This document shows, piece by piece, positions 22,614-34,009 of a stretch of 64,000 nucleotides of DNA (position 1 is its first letter; every line of letters begins with the position of its first letter). The notes beneath the pieces were generated by a model. The model did no database searches. It saw only the letters and a list, made by a program, of their open reading frames with translations, and was not told where the DNA came from. Source of the DNA: Adineta vaga. Its lineage: Eukaryota; Rotifera. The stretch lies in assembly GCA_021613535.1 (NCBI GenBank), contig CP075497.1, positions 1,426,001 through 1,490,000 of the forward strand, given 5' to 3'. Position numbers and translations under genes: made by a program.

Positions 22614-23346
22614 GCGCCTGGAACACTTGCTATTTTATCAAATACTGATTGTAAACTTATAAAATGAGAATAACTACCCAATTGTCGAATTAAATAACCA
22701 ACTAATTAAAAATCTAACGGTGCTATGTCATGTAAATGAGGCATCATCATTATTGACTTCTTTTTCTTGAAGAAATGTTTTAATAACCATTGTTTTCCAT
22801 GTAGGATCTTACATTGTTATGATGTTGCCAGATATTGTCAAAAAAAGGTTTTAGACAATTTTCTTTCTAATAAACACTAGATATCGAATACTAATGTGTG
22901 CATTTTCATCCAACAATATATGAACAAATAGCTTTGATCAGTTTGAATGAAGTTTTATCTCAATTAAAACGTTGCGCCCAATCAGCTACCGTACGATATT
23001 CTAACCATAGATAAAAGACTGAAAATAATTAATTTTATTTCTTGAATAAACATAATTTAAAATAGAAATTCATGCAATAAAAGCAAAATGAAAATTTATC
23101 TTCAAATTAAATATGAACATTTGTAAATTTATTTTTATATTTAAGTATTAAAATTGATTGTGGTTCTCTATCACCTGAATAACATTCAATATCTAAAATA
23201 AAACAAAACCAATTTGGAATTTTATATATTTAATTCAAATAGAAATCTACATTGAATATTAACAATTGTTAAAAACCAAGTTCGTTTATGAAATAACATC
23301 ACAAACTAAAATTTAAAAAGAAAAACATTTTAAAAAAGATAATAAA
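22614..23346 (-). other. Possible degraded coding remnant, otherwise intergenic
   Basis: On the minus strand, protein-like fragments appear in shifting frames (for example FYLWLEYRTVADWAQRF near 22.97-23.02 kb and FISLQSVFDKIASVPGAFG near 22.61-22.68 kb) but are broken by stops. I do not recognise the parent family. The rest (about 23030-23346) is AT-rich with nothing visible. Confidence 0.35.
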
Positions 23347-24271
23347 TCAAAAACAAACTGTATGTCCTTGTGGATAATTAAATTTTCCATCATAAAGACG
23401 TAAAAATTCTAATCCTAATTCATACATTGTTGGTTCATTTGGAATTTGTTTTAATGCATTGACAAAATTTTCAAAAAGCGGTTTTCTTTAAAAATTTCAT
23501 AGTTAAATTTTATTATTTACAAATATTTTATCCTTTACTTTCGTTGAACATTAAGAAGAATTGAATGAATAACACGTCGTCCATGAATGGATATTGTTGG
23601 ACATGGAGGAAGAAATCTTAATTTAATTAAAATCATTATTGAAATATATTAAATTAATATAAATCTTACTGAGCATATCGAATACTATTTGTTGAACTAG
23701 AAGCACTTTCTTGACGAATTCGATGATGAATTGTAGTTGGTATTAAATGATTTAATTTTTCTTGAAAATGATCTGTTAATGATTGACTTGGTAAATCATT
23801 TATTTGTTGATCAAATTGAGAAGACTCAATTTTCTCATTTAGAAAACATTTTAATTCTAAATGAATAAATGAAATTTAATTTAAAAAGAAAAATTGAAAA
23901 TTTTACCATAAAAATATTTATTAAAATTCTCAATAAGAATTTCAATTTGTTGTTTAAAAGAAATGTTTGTATCAAGTTGAAGATTTTTTAATAAACTTTC
24001 AAGATTTTGTTGATTTTTATCAAAATGATTTGAGAGAATATTCCACGAACCATTTATTAAATTATAATTTAATTCAATTTGATTATTTTCATATTGATAA
24101 AGAAAATCATAACCTATAACATCTCTATTATCATTATAACGAATTTCTTTCAATGTTAAATTATCTTTAACTATAAAATAAACGAAACAATTTTATTAAA
24201 TAAGAAGAAAAACAATTCAAAATAAACAAACATTGATCAATAATCTTTTGATTGATATTAAATATATCCAT
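23347..24271 (-). CDS. Unrecognised multi-exon protein
   Basis: Reading from ATG at 24271 (MDIFNINQKIIDQ), GT-AG introns of about 50-65 nt can be placed to give a continuous product: LKDNLTLKEIRYNDNRDVIG, a polar helical region with LESLLKNLQLDTNISFKQQI, then LNEKIESSQFDQQINDLPSQ, a segment FLPPCPTISIHGRRVIHSIL, and a conserved-looking C-terminus KPLFENFVNALKQIPNEPTM followed by YELGLEFLRLYDGKFNYPQG, ending HTVCF at the TGA at 23347. There is no signal peptide or membrane segment. About 230 residues. It is probably a real soluble protein; I cannot name the family. Exact splice sites in the middle are uncertain. Confidence 0.55.
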
Positions 24272-25410
24272 TTTGTGATTATATAATGAAAAGAAATAAT
24301 AGAAATGAAAATCGAATATATACATTGAGATTTTCACGACATTTCTTCACGTATTTTCTTGAAAGATAAATCATATCAGACGAACAGATACATTCTTATC
24401 ATTTATTCAACAACATTCTTTATAAAATATTAATCAATTTTTGATTTTGATAACAAAATTTGTAGATGTCACTAAGATTCATTTTGATAATATATTTGAA
24501 GAACACTTACGATTTCAATGAGAAAAGTATTCATATAATATAGTCATTGGGTTCGCATTTCCTGAAGAAATCATTTTAAGAAAACTATATAATGTTTATT
24601 CAAATAATCGTTATGAATTCAATACATGAATATTCCCTTTAGAGAATAAAAGAAACATTTAGTTTTATATAATAGAAAATCTTTTGTTTTGTTCACATAT
24701 AGTTTTAATGAATAAAAAGCACTTCTAATAGATACTTTTGTCGCAGTTATTTTTAAAATAATAAGAAAAACAAATGTGACATTGAGTATAAATTGAATAA
24801 ATAATCGAAGATTTGGATTTTCTTAATGAAATTATCATCTAAATCAATTTTCGATCTTCTTCTTCTTTGATTCTATTAGAATTTCTTATTTTATTAAAAT
24901 AAAAATAAATAAACGTTTTTTTTTCGTCTTTCATTTGATTTAATAATAAAAACAAACTTTTTTTTTTCTTCTTTTCTTGTGATGATAAATTATCTGTTGA
25001 AAAGAAATCGACATGGAAAAGAATGATGTTGATTAGTTTTGTTCAGATAGATGATATATTAAAGATCAAAACTGATGCGATTTCTTCTTCTTTTCTATCA
25101 TCTCCATCGATAGTTGAGACTATGATTTCTTTTTTTTCTCTTCTCGTCAATATGGAGAGAGAAAACATTTGCTTTGGAACTTCTTTATTTTAGATAACAC
25201 ATCAATAATCATCAGACAAATCAAATATTCGTTTTTTTATTATGTAAGTATGACAATTCATGAAGAAAATTCTTGATTATTATCACATTTGAAATCTTTC
25301 TCTTTTATAAAGTATTCGAGTAGAACAATCAGTTATAGGAAAATAATTAGCTTGATTTTTCTTTTAGATTTTTGTAAAGAAAAATGTTATTGATTTAAAA
25401 CAGACGCAAA
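24272..25410. other. AT-rich intergenic region upstream of Hv1
   Basis: Divergent spacer between the unrecognised minus-strand gene and the Hv1 gene. Low-complexity T- and A-runs; no gene or repeat recognised. Confidence 0.6.
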
Positions 25411-26498
25411 ATGGAGACAATTGTAATGAAATCATCAAATGATTTAAGAGTTGATGAAAATATTGAAGAAATTCATGATAAGAATAAATGTTTAAAACCA
25501 ATTTTAAAAGAAAGTAAATGGAAAATAATTAAAGAATCAAATCAACGAATTGTTCCACGATTTTCTCAAGGTGAAATTAAATTAAGTAATATTATTGAAG
25601 AACTTCAAAAAATCTCAATTGAATCACAACAAGGAAAGAAAACAGATGATATTTTAATAAATAATTCTTCAAATTGTATTGAAATATCTCGACGACGATT
25701 AGCACATATTCTTTTATTACCTAAATTTCATTATTCAATTATTGTTTTAGTTATTATCGATCTTATTGTTGTTCTTATTGATTTAGTTCTTGGTAAGTTT
25801 ACATATATATATATATATATCTACTCATTAGATACAAATCTTTTCGATAATTGATAAAAAAAATTCTATAAGATTTACTTTTTTTCGACTAGTAAAAAAA
25901 TTGAATTTCTTTAGCTCAATTATCATCTCCTTGTTTAACAGATACAGAAATGTTGATTTATAATACAACAAATCAACGCGATTCATGTTTACTTCCATAT
26001 TCTTTAAGTTTAAGTCGTGGTGAATTATTTTTATTTTATTTTTCTGTTTTATTATTAATAATATTTGTATTTGAAATCTTTATATCATTTTATGCATTTG
26101 GTTTACGTCATTATACAAATCCATTATATTTATTAGATAGTTTAATTGTATTTACATCATTTATAATGGAATTATATTTTCATTATGGAAATTTAGGACG
26201 TGCTGGACGCGCTGCAGCTGCAATTGTTGTTTTACGTTTATGGAAAATTGTTCGTGCTATTCATGCAGTTGTTCATTCAATAATTTTAAAAAATCGTTTA
26301 ATTATTAAAAAAATACAAGAAGCACAGATCTTAATTGAACAAGAAAAAGAATCAACAGAAAAAATGCTTGAAAAACAAGATATTAAAGTTGAATATTTAA
26401 CAAATCTTTTAAAAACATATGGTAAATTACCATCGAATCAACAAATTAATAATTATGTTGAAAATTTATGGAAACAAAGATATGAAAACGAAAATTAA
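25411..26498 (+). CDS. HVCN1: Voltage-gated proton channel Hv1
   Basis: Two exons, 25411-25792 and 25915-26498 (122-nt intron with a TA microsatellite, phase 1), encode about 321 residues. Hv1 is a lone voltage-sensor domain that extrudes protons. After a long cytosolic N-terminus, S1 is IIVLVIIDLIVVLIDLVL, whose Asp matches the selectivity Asp of human Hv1 (D112). S2 and S3 follow (FEIFISFYAFGL; LLDSLIVFTSFIMEL). S4 reads VVLRLWKIVRAIH: the RxWRxxR signature is present but the middle Arg is Lys. The C-terminus is a coiled coil (EAQILIEQEKESTEKMLEKQ), as in dimeric Hv1. It converges on the KUP transporter, with 44 bp between stop codons. Confidence 0.9.
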
Positions 26499-26542
26499 AT
26501 CGTTTTTCTTTTTGTAAATAAAAAAAAAACAACCTTTTTCTT

Positions 26543-28954
26543 TTATAAATCAACAAGAATTCCAATTTTAATTGTATTTTCTGGTATTGATGTAAAATTT
26601 AAAGGCATTCCTGGATATAAATTTTTTAAAAATGAATAAATATACAATGGCCATCGTTTGAAATATGATTTCCATCCATTTGTATTTACATGTATGGTTT
26701 CATTAGGAAGATAAAATGTTATTTTTGATTGATTATCTGTTAATGGAAGTTCATAATTTTGTTTAGCTAAATGAAGAATATTAAAAAGATTAATATTTGT
26801 TTCAGCATAACCAAATATAGTTGTAATATGATAAATATTTTGACCAAATTTTCGAATAATTAAACGTTGTTCATCACTAATTGTTGGTATTCGTGCATAA
26901 TCAAGTTTAAGAAAGATTAATATTTCTTGTGTTGCATTGATACGACAAAGAAAATTTTCAAAAACATATGGAGTATATTTCTTTGATGTTGTTAAAAAAC
27001 AACCAATACCTTTCGTAAAACTTATCTTTTCTCTTAAGATTTCATTTTCTTCATTGGATGAATGAAATGCATTTTCAATTATGGAAATTGATACATTATT
27101 TTGTTCATCATCGGTTGAACTATCATCGATTTCTTCATGAACATCATCTTCTTCATCATCATTTTCAATATGATTTAAATTTTGTATATTAAATCGAATT
27201 GGTAAATCTTCAATTAAATTTGTTTTATATTGTTGAGATAAATAGAATCGAAGACAATTATTTCCATAAAACCAACTAAATGAAAAAATAAATAAACCAA
27301 ATGCAATTAGAATTGCAACCCAACCACCAGAATCAATTTTTGTTGTACAAATCGCAGCAAATGTATATAAATCAATAATTAAAAAGATTCCAAATAAACA
27401 AATAATCCAAATTGGTTTTGACCAAGTAAAACGCATCACCATCATATAAAGAATTGTTGTTATAACCATAACACTACAAACAGTTACACCATATGCATCA
27501 GTTATGTTATCACTTGTTTGAAAACCAATTGTTACAGCAAGTGTTAATGCTAAGAGAAAATAATTCACAACGGGAATATAAATATGACTTATAATAGAAT
27601 GTGATGTATGAACAACAGGAAATGGAACACAATAACCCATGGCAACTGCTTGTGAGATTAATGAAAATGAACCAGTTATAACAGCTTGAGAAGCGATTGT
27701 TGCTGCTATGACAGAAAAGACAACAAGTGGCCATAATGCCCAGTCAGGTGCTGAATGATAAAAACTTTGAAAAGAAATGTAAGAATTTCCTATGAATTCT
27801 TTTGATTTGACTTACGGATTATCAATAAATGTTGGATGTAAAATAATTAGTGCACCTTGTCCTAAATAGTTTAATAAAACAGCTGGAAAAACAAGAACAA
27901 ACCATGAAAATCTCATTGGCCATCTTCCAAAATGTCCTAAATCCGCATACATTGCTTCTAAACCTGTAACTGATAAAAATATCGAACCAATTTGATAAAA
28001 ACCTGTTTTTTTTGTTTTTATTAAATAATGTAATGCTTCCCATGGATTAAATGATTTTAATATAATTGGTTTAAATGTTATTCGCCATATTCCAATTATT
28101 ATTAATATAATAAACCATAAAATCATAATTGGTCCAAAACAAATACCAATTTTTAATGAACCCCATCGTTGTACTAAAAATAATATTATTATCATTACAA
28201 CTGATATTCGAACTGTCCATGATGAAAGACTTGATTCAGCAACAACAATACCTTCAACAGCTGATAAAATTGATACAGCTGGTGTTAATGCACTATCACC
28301 TATTAATAAACAAGCAGCTAAAATGGAAATTATACTAACAAATTGTTTTGTTCGATTTCCAAGACAACTTATTTGACTTGTTAATAAACTACATAAAGCA
28401 AATGGACCACCTTCACCACGATTATCTGCCATTAAGATAAATATTGCATATTTTAATGAAACAACTATAATTAAACTCCAAACAATTAATGAGATTGCAC
28501 CAATGACTTCATGTTCTTTAGGAGATGAATCAAATATCGTTTTGACAACATATAATGGAGATGTTCCACTATGGAGAAATGAAATTTCTTTGAATTTAAA
28601 TACATTTCATTGTTAAATAACTTACATATCGCCAAAAACAATTCCAATTGAACGAATTGTCATTGATAAAAATAAAGGAAAATTACTAAAAGGTGAAACT
28701 CGACCAGCCTTAAGACCTTCATCAGATAAGATCACTTGTGGTGCATCGGATGTTGTTATTGTATTTTCTCGACGTTTTAATATACTTGATTTTCGACGAT
28801 AATGTATACGTTGATTTGATCGTTCTCTATTGGATGAATCAGTATCATCATTAAGATGTGTTTCACTTGAATTATTATCAGCATCTGTATAAACAGTATC
28901 ATTAAACCGTACAGTAAAACCATGATTTCTTTCATTTTTATCATTTGAATTCAT
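26543..28954 (-). CDS. KUP/HAK/KT family potassium transporter
   Basis: Three exons, 28954-28626, 28568-27816 and 27764-26543, join in frame to 767 residues. This family imports K+, usually coupled to H+, at the plasma membrane. A disordered Ser/Arg-rich N-terminus precedes the family signature rebuilt across the first intron, GDIGTSPLYV. Then come ILMADNRGEGGPFALCSLL, CLLIGDSALTPAVSILSAVE, GLEAMYADLGHFGRWPMRFS, PAVLLNYLGQGALI and SQAVITGSFSLISQAVAMGY, all hallmark KUP segments, and a hydrophilic C-terminal domain with an acidic patch (DDEEDDVHEE). KUP proteins occur in bacteria, fungi and plants and are generally absent from animals, so acquisition by horizontal transfer is likely. Short host-like introns and base use show it is long settled. 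Confidence 0.92.
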
Positions 28955-29479
28955 TGAAAAAATAAACCAATTAAATATATTCTTCTTTGAGTTTATATTT
29001 ATATCACGTATTTTCTCTTCGATTAAAGTTATGCGTCAATGATCACATGTACTTTTTTTTTATGATAAATATAACACCCATTTATATCTTCAACTGACAT
29101 TATCAATCAATCATTTTATTTACGTTTATTTATTTATTTCAAAAATATAAATATCACGAATAATCTTGAAATTACTCGATATAAAGAACAAATTTTAGTA
29201 GACGAATTACATTTTCCAAGGTTTCAACTTCTCAAATAAATATTTTTAAATTCATTTCTATCGATTGTATTTTGCATAAATAAATATTATTTAAAAATAT
29301 AGAACAATCTAAGGTGGATCACATTTCTATTGGATTCAAAATAAATATTAATCTATCGTTGTTTATTCTCGTTTTTTAATTAATAAAATTCAAATTTATC
29401 GAATATATTTTTTTCTTACAAATTTTTAAAAAATTCAATTGATCAAAAAGTTCTTTTCGAATACGAAAGAAAGTTTAAA
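28955..29479. other. AT-rich divergent intergenic spacer
   Basis: Between the KUP and kelch gene starts. No gene, repeat or recognised motif. Confidence 0.6.
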
Positions 29480-31137
29480 ATGACCAATATAGTATGTGAT
29501 TTTTTAAAACGTCAATATTGGTTAACAATTACAATTGTTTTATTTATTATTGCATCAATTTTAATCATAATTAGTTCTACTATTGTATCAATTGTTATTC
29601 TTCGTACAAAGACAACAAGTTAAAATATATTTTCGAATTAAATTTAAAAAATTCTTTTATATATTTAGCATCAACAAGTGTGACGACTACAACAACAACT
29701 GCACCATTTGGTAAAATATTTCTTCTTAATTTAAGCGTCTCTTGCACTTTCAGAAAACCCAATTTTGTTTTTTCATAGAAAGATCCATCGAAGTCTTCTC
29801 TCCTAGAATATATGTGGTTTTTAAGTGTTATTAATAAATCAGTATATAGGAATTACATATTCAAAACTTTTTTAATGTTTTTCTCAAAATATAGATTCTA
29901 ATCAGGAAAATTGAAATAACTCCTTTCTAATGTGTGCGATAGCTGATATTTTCTTTTTGCTTTTGAAAGTCTAAGTGACAAATCATTCCTGAGAGGAGGG
30001 GAGGGGGATGGGCTTAATCTAATAAAAATCTTCAATATAATTTAAGTTTGTTTTACAATTCCTTCCCCTCGTCCATCAAATCAATGGTTTATTGTCGGAA
30101 ATATGTCAATTCCTCGTCAGTATCATACAAGTACTTATCTGAGTCAAGATAATTCTGTATTAATAGCCAGTGGTTATTATGGAATTGAATTAAAAACAAC
30201 AGAAAAATATAATCAATCAACTGGTTGTTTTCAAAATGGACTTGATATGCCTCGAACACGTCGTTCTCATACAGCTGATATTTTACCTGCATTTCCTGAT
30301 TATATATTTTTTTCTGGTGGTGTTAGTTCAAGTGGAATATTAAATGTTACTGATTTATTTAATCCAATAACAGGAAGTACAATAACACTTCCATTAACAA
30401 CAATACGTTATGCACATGGTTCAACTGTATTAAGTTCATCACAATTAGTTCTTATCGGTGGAATGGATTCAATTGGTCATATAAAAACAGGAGATGCAAT
30501 AATAAGCGGATCAACAACAACTTTTATTGCTTCTAGAAATACAATGAATGTATCTCGTTCTGATCATACAGTAACAAGACTTGGAAATAATTCAGGAATT
30601 ATTTTAATAACTGGTGGTCGAGATGGATCAGCATATTATTCATCAAGTGAATTATATTATGGTGCATCAAATATATTTATATCATTAGGATCAGGTGGAA
30701 TGATGACAACAGCACGTGCTTATCATACAGCAACTTATTTACCAAATTTTAATAAAGTTTTAATAACTGGTGGTCATTATGATGGATGGACTAATCTTAA
30801 TACAATGATTCTTTTTGATATTGCAACGTATTCATTTACAACATTAACAAGTACAATGTCTACATATCGATCATGGCATACAGCAACATTATTACCAAAT
30901 GGAAAAGTTTTAATTGTCGGAGGACATAATAATACCATAGCAACAACTTCTTGTGATCTTATTGATCCATCAAATAATTATTTAACAATACTAATTGCTA
31001 AACTTTCCATTGGAAGATATCAACATACAACTACTTTAATACCAAATAATGAGAATGAGAATAGTACCGTACTTATTTGTGGAGGATTATCAGCACCATC
31101 TGTTGTGTTAAATTCTTGTGAAATTTATTTAATTTAA
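29480..31137 (+). CDS. Single-pass membrane protein with kelch-like propeller
   Basis: Exon 1 (29480-29618) encodes a short cytosolic tip and one transmembrane anchor (MTNIVCDFLKRQYWLT, then a hydrophobic Ile/Val/Leu stretch). A 42-nt exon (29669-29710) encodes a Ser/Thr stalk (STSVTTTTTTAPF). After a 334-nt intron the main exon begins at about 30045 and continues through NMSIPRQYHTSTYL to the stop at 31137. It has six to seven kelch-type blades, each with an RxxHTATxLPxxGKVLIxGG-like core, for example AYHTATYLPNFNKVLITGGH and SWHTATLLPNGKVLIVGGHN. The layout predicts a type II protein with an extracellular propeller, function unknown. The acceptor before the main exon is the least certain junction. 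The long intron holds a G-rich stretch (29994-30009). Confidence 0.75.
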
Positions 31138-31183
31138 AAGAAAGATAACGATATTATATTGTTATCTAAATAAATAAATATCT

Positions 31184-31194
31184 ATATATAAAGA
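31184..31194 (+). promoter_or_regulatory. TATA-like box upstream of the cathepsin gene
   Basis: TATATATAAAG lies 34 nt before the ATG at 31228 in a 90-bp spacer after the kelch gene. Position suits a TATA element with a very short 5' UTR, but AT-rich background makes chance matches likely. Confidence 0.35.
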
Positions 31195-31227
31195 TATTCA
31201 TTGTTTTTATTAAAATAAAGAGAAAAA

Positions 31228-32468
31228 ATGAAATCAATCTTTGTTATATTAAGTCTTGTTTTTCTTACTGGAAATTGTTTTCCAAGATTAAATGATTCTT
31301 GGTCTTTATTTAAACGTGTTTTTAATAAAACATATCTATCAAACGAAGAAGAAATTAATCGGTTTGTTTGTCTCATTTTTTCAAAAAAAAAGATAATTTT
31401 TATTTCGAAAATTTCTAGTCGTCAAATTTGGGAAGAAAATTTATCGATGATTGAAAAACATAATCTTGAATCGGATCTTGGTTTACATAGTTATACACTT
31501 GGAATGAATCAATTTGGTGATATGGTAAGAAAATATTCTATACATATGTATCAGAGTTTTCAAATAGGATCGGTTCATTCATTTGAAACGTGAATAATTA
31601 TCGTTGTTTTTTAGACAAATGAAGAATTTCGAAAACAAATGAATGGATTTCAAATGAATTCGAAAATTGAAGATAATGATCATCATACATTTCGAACTCC
31701 ATTAAATTTTGTTTTACCAGATTCTGTTGGTAAAATATTTTGAGATTAGTCTTTTCTTTTTCGAAATTTATTCTAATGAAATAGATTGGCGTCCAAAAGG
31801 TTATGTTACACCTATCAAAGATCAAGGACAATGTGGTTCATGTTGGGCTTTTTCAACAACGGGAGCATTAGAAGGACAACATTTTGCTAAAACATCGAAA
31901 CTTGTTTCACTTTCTGAACAAAATCTAGTTGATTGTTCAGTTAATTTAGGTTGTCATGGTGGAATTATGGAAATTGCTTATTTATATATTAAATCAAATG
32001 GAGGAATTGATACAGAATGGACTTATCCGTATGAAGCACAACGTGAAAAATGTCGTTTTGATCCAAAAAATGTTGGAGCAACTGATACAGTAAGAAGAAT
32101 TCTAATCTAATTTTTGAGAAAATAATTTTTGAATTTGTTTCAAGGGTTTTGTTCAAATCCAATTAGGTAATGAAACAGATCTTCAAGCTGCTATTGCAAC
32201 TGTCGGTCCAATATCAGTTGCTATTGATGCTGCACGTGGATCATTTCAATTTTATTCATCTGGTGTTTATGATGAACCAAAATGTTCATCTTATTTACTT
32301 GATCATGGTGTTTTAGCTGTTGGTTATGGAACTTTAAATACAAAAGATTATTATATTGTTAAAAATTCTTGGGGAACAAATTGGGGTCAACAAGGATACA
32401 TATTAATGAGTAGAAATAATCATAATCAATGTGGTATTGCTACTTCAGCGAGTTATCCACTTGTTTAA
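31228..32468 (+). CDS. Cathepsin L-like cysteine protease (papain family C1)
   Basis: Five exons with short introns. Signal peptide [18 protein letters not shown]; the I29 inhibitory propeptide follows ([42 protein letters not shown]) with ERFNIN- and GNFD-type motifs, then [12 protein letters not shown]. The mature enzyme starts near [20 protein letters not shown]; the catalytic Cys is in QCGSCWAFS, the His in [11 protein letters not shown] and the Asn in [10 protein letters not shown]. The oxyanion Gln (DQGQCG) and the GCHGG motif are present. It ends ASYPLV at 32468, usual for cathepsin L. All catalytic residues are intact, so it should be an active lysosomal or secreted protease. Confidence 0.92.
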
Positions 32469-32630
32469 TTTGCTTTTTGCTTTTTTTTTCAAGAATAAAA
32501 TTGATATTTAGAGGGCGTTCTCTTCTTTTACTTTCTGATAGAGGTCAGACGATAGAATTCATTTTCTCAATGGTAATAATCAATAAATAAAAACAGAATA
32601 GAATAGAATTTGATAAATTTATACATAATT

Positions 32631-32846
32631 ATGTCACAAAACGATGAGAAAAAGAATGTATCAACTGAATTACAAGAAGAAGTTTCTGGTACAGCTGGTT
32701 TAGAACGAACAGTTGGAACATCAATTGTTTCAACTGGAAATTTCGAACGAATTGGTGTTGCACCAGCAATGCCTGATACAGGAAATCTTGATCATGCTCA
32801 TACGGATGGAAATAATCAACAAAACGAATCAAAATCAACTAAATAA
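32631..32846 (+). CDS. Small disordered protein, unrecognised
   Basis: ATG at 32631 (MSQNDEKKNVSTELQEEVSG) opens a 71-residue, uninterrupted frame, polar and Gly/Thr/Asn-rich (GNFERIGVAPAMPDTGNLDH), with no hydrophobic segment or cysteine. Its composition resembles a hydrophilic stress-type protein, but no LEA motif is seen, so no function is assigned. It lies between the cathepsin gene and the convergent RPS14. It may be real given amino-acid use unlike random AT-rich frames. Confidence 0.45.
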   Translation: MSQNDEKKNVSTELQEEVSGTAGLERTVGTSIVSTGNFERIGVAPAMPDTGNLDHAHTDGNNQQNESKSTK

Positions 32847-33082
32847 ATTCTTATTCAAATATCTTTTTCTTAATCAAGCTTTATTTCGATTATTTTTAAT
32901 CTATTCTTTTTCTAAATAAATTCATGTTAGTAAAAAGAAAAGAATTAAAGTATTTTCTCATTTATTGTGTTATTCATAAAGATGATAAATGAATAAACAA
33001 ACGGTATTTTCAAACAATATTTCAACACATGACGATGAAAGATATTTTCTTGATGAATAGAATAAGAAAATGTGTTGAATAT

Positions 33083-33669
33083 TTATAAACGACGACCACG
33101 TCGACCACCTTTTCGTCTGGTACTATCTGATGGAATTGGTGTTACATCCTCTATTCAATAAGAAAAAAGAAAAACGAAATAAAATTTAATTAAATAGAAA
33201 AGAAATCAACAAACCAATTCTTCCAATTTTAATACCAGATCGAGCAAGTGCTCGAAGAGCTGATTGAGCACCAGGTCCCGGTGTTTTAGTTTTATTTCCG
33301 CCAGTTGCACGAAGTCGAACATGTAAAGCAGTAATACCTAAACCTCTACAACGTTCGGAAACATCTTGTGCAGCTAACATAGCGGCATATGGTGAAGCTT
33401 CATCACGATCGGCTTTAACTTTCATTCCACCAGTTACACGAGCGATTGTTTCTCTATCGAGGAAAAAAAAAAGGTAAAATACTTTTCTTTTCTTTTTTCA
33501 AAATTCTTAACTAAACTTACTTTCCCGAAAGATCAGTGACATGAACAAAAGTATCATTGAAACTTGCATAAATATGAGCAACACCAAAGTTTAATTCACC
33601 TTCAGCTAATTGTGGACCTAAACTAACTTGTTCTTGCTTAGCTACTTGTTGACCTTTACGTGGACCCAT
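33083..33669 (-). CDS. RPS14: Ribosomal protein uS11 (RPS14)
   Basis: Three exons, 33669-33521, 33453-33215 and 33150-33083, encode about 151 residues, the family's usual length. This small-subunit protein sits on the platform near the mRNA exit. Conserved blocks: [80 protein letters not shown], and the basic C-terminus [14 protein letters not shown]. Junctions are GT-AG in phases 2 and 1. It is head-to-head with RFT1 across about 265-340 bp. Confidence 0.97.
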
Positions 33670-34009
33670 GGATTTTGTTTTCTTCTTTTTTTATAGAAAA
33701 TCTAGAGAAAAAAAATATTCTTTGATTGAAATTTTCCGAAAAAAATGGATTTAGATCTTTTTTCTTCTTCTCGAAATGATTTATGTAAATAAACCAATGA
33801 AATTCTTTGTTCAAGATCTTATTGAAATTTCCTCCGAATGATTTTAACGAAAAAATCTTCGAAGAAAATTTTCAATAAATATTTTTCAATAGTTTTAAAC
33901 AAAGATTTTTGTGAAATAAATTCAACGAAAATAGATGTCGCTAATGACAAAAGATTTCTATTCGATAAGTGGAAGAATTCTCATTCTGTCTGATACTTCT
34001 TCTAGTCGC
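33670..34009. promoter_or_regulatory. Divergent intergenic region between RPS14 and RFT1
   Basis: AT-rich spacer that must hold both promoters if RFT1 starts at 34010. An earlier in-frame ATG at 33935 would shorten it. No motif recognised. Confidence 0.4.

Noticed and set aside
33935-34009. Alternative RFT1 start adding 25 residues
   Set aside because: Kept as a possibility, but the shorter start places helix 1 as in other RFT1 proteins.
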